The position numbers and the translations under genes were made by a program. The notes below the pieces were generated by a model, which made no database searches, was not told the origin of the DNA, and was given only the letters and a program-made list of their open reading frames with translations. DNA of 8,454 nucleotides from Thermocrinis sp. (GTDB taxonomy: Bacteria; Aquificota; Aquificia; Aquificales; Aquificaceae), in NCBI GenBank assembly GCA_022759285.1, contig JAEMPM010000040.1, positions 1-8,454 of the forward strand. The letters are read 5' to 3'. Positions 6,101 through 8,454 of this stretch are shown here, one piece after another (the first letter of the stretch is position 1; every line of letters begins with the position of its first letter).

Positions 6101-7102
6101 ATGTTTGTAGATGTAGCCAAGATATATGTAAAGGCAGGTGATGGAGGAAATGGCGCAGTTGCCTTTCTGAGGGAAAAGTACAGACCCTTTGGTGGTCCTG
6201 CGGGTGGAGATGGTGGAAAGGGAGGAGATGTTATACTGGTTGCTACCTCCAGAAAGCACACCCTCTTGGACTTTGAATACAGAACCAAATTTAGAGCACA
6301 GAACGGACAACACGGGAAGGGTAAAAATCAGGCTGGCAAGGACGGAGAGGACCTCATCATAGAGGTACCTGTGGGAACGGTGGTAAAGGACGCCATCACG
6401 GGTGAGATACTTTGTGATTTGGTGGAGGAAGGTCAATCCTGCGTAGTAGCCAGGGGTGGAAGGGGTGGAAGAGGAAACGCCCGCTTTGCAAGCCCAACAA
6501 ACCAAGCACCCAGGTATGCAGAGAAAGGACAGAAGGGAGAAGAAAGATGGCTAATATTAGAACTAAAGCTCATTGCGGATGTGGGAATTATTGGACTTCC
6601 CAATGCGGGCAAATCAACCCTAATATCCAAACTAACAAAGGCCAGACCAAAGATCGCCGATTATCCCTTTACCACTCTGTCGCCCGTTCTGGGTGTTTTG
6701 GAGTTGGACGAGGAACACAGATTAGTGCTTGCAGACATTCCGGGGCTAATAGAAGGTGCCAGCAAGGGTAAGGGTCTGGGCCTTGAGTTCCTCAGACACA
6801 TAGAACGCACAAAGCTTTTGCTACACCTTTTGGATGTATCCGACGGCAGGGAAAAAGACCCAATAGAAGCCTTCAATATTGTAAATGCAGAGCTTAGGGA
6901 GTATAGCCCGCAGCTATTGGAAAAACAGCAGATAGTTGCTGCAAACAAGATAGATGCCCTCTCAGACAGGGAATATCTAAAGGAATTGGAAAAATACTTT
7001 ACAGAGAGAGGCTATCAGTTTTTAGCAATATCCGCCCTAACGGGTGAGGGCTTGGATCAGCTAAAGAGAATCCTCTTTGTTAAGATGTTTGCGAAAGTTT
7101 AA
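6101..7102 (+). CDS. obg: Obg-family GTPase (ObgE/CgtA), lacking the C-terminal OCT domain
   Basis: GTPase that acts in 50S ribosomal subunit assembly and links it to growth and stress control. The 333-aa product has the glycine-rich Obg fold first (about 1-158, with KAGDGGNGAVAFLREK and ARGGRGGRGN). The G domain follows: G1 GLPNAGKST (165-173), switch I around DYPFTTLSPVLG, G3 DIPGLIEGA (from 212), G4 NKID (282-285) and G5 SALTGEG. The protein stops soon after the G domain, so the variable C-terminal OCT domain found in many homologues is missing; the short form is a known variant. The ATG lies 2 bp after the ribBA stop with no clear Shine-Dalgarno, which suggests reinitiation after ribBA. 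Its last 23 bp overlap the convergent nth gene. Confidence 0.97.
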   Translation: MFVDVAKIYVKAGDGGNGAVAFLREKYRPFGGPAGGDGGKGGDVILVATSRKHTLLDFEYRTKFRAQNGQHGKGKNQAGKDGEDLIIEVPVGTVVKDAITGEILCDLVEEGQSCVVARGGRGGRGNARFASPTNQAPRYAEKGQKGEERWLILELKLIADVGIIGLPNAGKSTLISKLTKARPKIADYPFTTLSPVLGVLELDEEHRLVLADIPGLIEGASKGKGLGLEFLRHIERTKLLLHLLDVSDGREKDPIEAFNIVNAELREYSPQLLEKQQIVAANKIDALSDREYLKELEKYFTERGYQFLAISALTGEGLDQLKRILFVKMFAKV

Positions 7103-7736
7103 GAAAGTTACAAAAGTCCCTTATGGGGCATATGTCACACCTTGGTTTTTGAGGTTTGCATATAGTTTGCCCGAAGGCTACAAGTAATCTATTAAAATCC
7201 ATCCAATACTCTTGGGGCAGTATTTGTGTTAATGCCCTCTCCGTCTCCTCTGGAGTTTTCGTATTAACTAGCTTCCATCGGTTGCATATACGATGCACAT
7301 GGGTATCTACACCTATGGCGGGCTTTCCGAAGGCTTCCACCAGAACAATGTTTGCCACTTTTCTGCCCACACCCTTTAACTTCAGCAGTCCCTCAAGGTC
7401 CGAAGGAACTTTTCCGCCGAACTCCTCCTTTACTTGTCTTGCCAGCTCTTTGAGGTACCTTGCTTTGTTTTTGTAAAAACCCACTGGGTACAAGAGTCTT
7501 TCAAGTTCCTTCAGGTCTATGGCAAGTAGGTCTTCCCAGTTTTTTACCCTTTCAAGGAGTTTTTGGCAGACCTCTGCGGTAGTCTCATCTTTAGTGCGGG
7601 TAGATAAAAGGGTACAAACGAGAACCTTGAAGGGATCTCCCTTTTTGTGGGCTTTGAGCTTTTCTATGGGAGCATTTAACTTTGGATACTCCTCTCTGAG
7701 TATTTCTATAACCTTTTTTAGCTCTTCTATTTTCAT
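7080..7736 (-). CDS. nth: Endonuclease III, DNA glycosylase/AP lyase
   Basis: Removes oxidised pyrimidines from DNA and cleaves the resulting abasic site, in base-excision repair. The 218-aa product (usual length about 210-220) has the helix-hairpin-helix LKGVGRKVA (120-128) with the catalytic Lys126, the catalytic Asp144 in GVDTHV, and a C-terminal [4Fe-4S] motif C-x6-C-x2-C-x5-C at Cys193, 200, 203 and 209. The LLSTRTKD segment (43-50) replaces the LLSAQATD of E. coli, a variation seen in thermophile homologues. ATG at 7736 has no clear Shine-Dalgarno and is only 23 bp from the divergent tusA-like ATG, so a short-leader or leaderless transcript is likely. The 3' end overlaps obg by 23 bp. 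Confidence 0.96.
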   Translation of the reverse strand: MKIEELKKVIEILREEYPKLNAPIEKLKAHKKGDPFKVLVCTLLSTRTKDETTAEVCQKLLERVKNWEDLLAIDLKELERLLYPVGFYKNKARYLKELARQVKEEFGGKVPSDLEGLLKLKGVGRKVANIVLVEAFGKPAIGVDTHVHRICNRWKLVNTKTPEETERALTQILPQEYWMDFNRLLVAFGQTICKPQKPRCDICPIRDFCNFLKLSQTS

Positions 7737-7746
7737 ACTCAGTGCA

Positions 7747-7752
7747 TATAAT
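7747..7752 (+). promoter_or_regulatory. Consensus -10 box for the tusA-like gene, leaderless placement
   Basis: TATAAT at 7747-7752 is a perfect -10 hexamer ending 7 nt before the ATG at 7760, so transcription would begin at about the A of the start codon. No Shine-Dalgarno precedes that ATG. A -35 is weak at best (TTCTAT, 7725-7730). On the other strand the same bases read TTATAT (7751-7746), 9 nt before the nth ATG, so this may also serve nth. Confidence 0.5.
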
Positions 7753-7759
7753 TTTAACT

Positions 7760-7990
7760 ATGGCAGGCAGGGAATTGGACATCAGAGGTGAGGTTTACCC
7801 TTTTACCTTTGTGAAGAGTAAATTAGTGTTGGAACAGACGGAGCCGGATCAAATGCTCAAGGTGATGTTAGACTATCCGCCTTCCATGGAGAGTGTACCA
7901 AAAAGCATAAGAGAAAAAGGACAGGAAGTCCTTGCCATAAATCAACTTGACAATAATCCTTGGGAAACCTTCATAAGGAAGGTAAAATGA
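7760..7990 (+). CDS. TusA-family sulfur-carrier-like protein with the key Cys replaced by Tyr
   Basis: TusA/SirA-fold proteins carry a persulfide on a Cys in the motif RGxxCP and pass sulfur between enzymes in the cytoplasm. This 76-aa product matches the family in length and layout: LDIRGEV at 6-12, then PFTFVKSKL, then the DYPPSMESVPKS segment and GQEV before the last strand. At the carrier position there is Tyr13 (TAC at 7796-7798) and the protein has no other Cys, so it cannot be a normal persulfide carrier as written. TGC to TAC is one base change, so a sequencing error, a recent mutation or a real cysteine-less paralogue are all possible. ATG at 7760 is preferred to GTG at 7742 because it fits the family N-terminus and the -10 box. 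The stop overlaps the dsrE-like ATG (ATGA), showing coupling. Confidence 0.85.
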   Translation: MAGRELDIRGEVYPFTFVKSKLVLEQTEPDQMLKVMLDYPPSMESVPKSIREKGQEVLAINQLDNNPWETFIRKVK

Positions 7991-8289
7991 AAATTCTCCT
8001 TGTAGTAAGCAGTAATCCCTTCTCAAAGGACTACACCACCATCTTTAACTTGGTGAAGGAGCTTGTAAAGAGAGGAGAAGTTATCATCTTTTTCACGGGC
8101 AACGGTGCATACTACACCATAAGACCCGAAACAGAAGAATTTAAGAAATTGGGGGCGAGACTCTTATACTGTGCCCACTCTGCCCACCAAAGGGGCATAA
8201 AAGAAACTCTTCCTTTCTTTGAGAGCAGTTCCACCTATAACCTTTCAAGCTTAATGCTTGAATGTCAAAAGGTGTTATCTTTTAACTAA
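7987..8289 (+). CDS. DsrE-family sulfur-relay protein
   Basis: DsrE/TusD-like proteins accept persulfide sulfur from TusA and act in cytoplasmic sulfur trafficking, either in tRNA thiolation or in sulfur oxidation. The 100-aa product has the family layout: first strand and turn MKILLVVSSNPFSKDY, a helix, then IIFFTGNGAYY, and LLYCAHSAHQRG with Cys62 at the conserved active-site position. It ends in LECQKVLSF, matching the usual C-terminal CDRVVxF. So it appears complete. ATG at 7987 shares ATGA with the tusA-like stop, and GGAAGG (7977-7982) serves as Shine-Dalgarno. The pair resembles the tusA-dsrE modules next to sHdr sulfur-oxidation genes in Aquificales, but no sHdr gene is in the window, so the pathway is inferred. 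A further open frame follows after a few bases. Confidence 0.88.
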   Translation: MKILLVVSSNPFSKDYTTIFNLVKELVKRGEVIIFFTGNGAYYTIRPETEEFKKLGARLLYCAHSAHQRGIKETLPFFESSSTYNLSSLMLECQKVLSFN

Positions 8290-8454
8290 ATGGGCTTGCC
8301 ATCTGGAGTGGTTTTGGGATCTCGCCCGCTTCAAGGCAGTATTTGAACCTACAGGAGATTTTAGACATAGCCCAAGAGGTGGGAGTAAAGGGCTATCAGT
8401 ATGTGCTTTATTCAACTACCCTACAACTTGGGAATGACACAAACCTTAAGGAAA
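8286..8454 (+). pseudogene. Start-less open frame, possibly a remnant or frameshifted second DsrE-like gene
   Basis: After the dsrE stop, the frame beginning at 8286 is open to the window end (56 codons) and reads like real protein: GLAIWSGFGISP, then LNLQEILDIAQEVGVKGYQYV. The helix with GVK resembles the segment before the active-site strand in DsrE-like proteins (ELIDxAxExGVKxxxC). However, a stop (8283-8285) bounds it upstream, and no ATG or GTG occurs before this homology; the first candidate, TTG at 8343, would drop the N-terminal half of the fold. There is no Cys in the segment. ATG at 8290 is in another frame and stops after 18 codons. Best reading: a truncated or frameshifted DsrE-like gene. 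A different short gene, or an error in the sequence, is also possible. Confidence 0.35.

Noticed and set aside
6095..6505. 136-codon minus-strand frame opposite obg
   Set aside because: A mirror of the glycine-rich Obg domain; Gly codons read backwards give Pro/Thr/Ser runs without a fold.
6993..7102. Obg truncated by a mutation
   Set aside because: The G domain is complete and only the variable OCT domain is missing; short Obg proteins without it are a normal variant.
7108..7135. Terminator after obg (CCC-TTAT-GGGG, about 7118-7128)
   Set aside because: The stem is only about 4 bp, there is no following T run, and the bases code for nth.
7742..7759. GTG at 7742 as the tusA-like start
   Set aside because: It would put the -10 box inside the gene and add six residues not expected before the conserved first strand.
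1..8454. CRISPR array, tRNA, rRNA, insertion sequence or prophage signal
   Set aside because: No spaced repeats, clover-leaf pattern, transposase frame or terminal inverted repeats were found on reading both strands.

Overview
The window looks like chromosome of a thermophilic bacterium of the Aquificales type (Hydrogenobacter/Thermocrinis/Aquifex-like). This is inferred from protein style (Lys/Glu-rich, compact proteins, an Obg GTPase without a C-terminal domain, an archaeal-flavoured Nth) and from a TusA-DsrE sulfur-relay pair; no rRNA or other decisive marker is present. Gene packing is extreme. All four strand switches have either overlapping 3' ends or less than 25 bp between start codons. 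No stretch of 300 bases lacks a gene, except that the last ~165 bases hold only a start-less open frame.

Layout. (1) 1-4179, plus strand: the 3' part of a PAS-GAF-GGDEF-EAL cyclic-di-GMP protein, its N-terminus cut by the window edge. It is followed by a three-gene Zn/Mn-type ABC importer: periplasmic binding protein, ATPase and ABC-3 permease, joined by 13-14 bp overlaps. (2) 4114-4635, minus strand: folK (folate synthesis), running 66 bp into the end of the permease gene. (3) 4658-7102, plus strand: a small single-span membrane protein of unknown function, ribBA (first steps of riboflavin synthesis) and obg (ribosome-assembly GTPase), with an 8 bp overlap and then a 2 bp gap. (4) 7080-7736, minus strand: nth (endonuclease III), overlapping the end of obg by 23 bp. 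(5) 7760-8454, plus strand: a TusA-like and a DsrE-like sulfur-carrier gene sharing ATGA, then an open frame with DsrE-like flavour but no start.

How the genes fit together. Plus-strand block 1 is a metal-uptake operon behind a c-di-GMP signalling gene. Block 3 is housekeeping. Block 5 is a sulfur-trafficking module of the kind that feeds persulfide sulfur to oxidation machinery such as the sHdr system in Aquificales; no sHdr gene is in view.

Most notable points. The TusA-like protein has Tyr where the family has its sulfur-carrying Cys. The DNA after dsrE is an open frame with neither a start codon nor a Cys. An 8-bp palindromic -10 element lies between the divergent folK and small-ORF genes, placed so that both transcripts could be leaderless. 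Two mutually exclusive hairpins can form at the start of the importer ATPase gene, one of which buries its Shine-Dalgarno. No convincing wholly new system is seen; the sulfur-relay end and the bidirectional promoters deserve the closest look.
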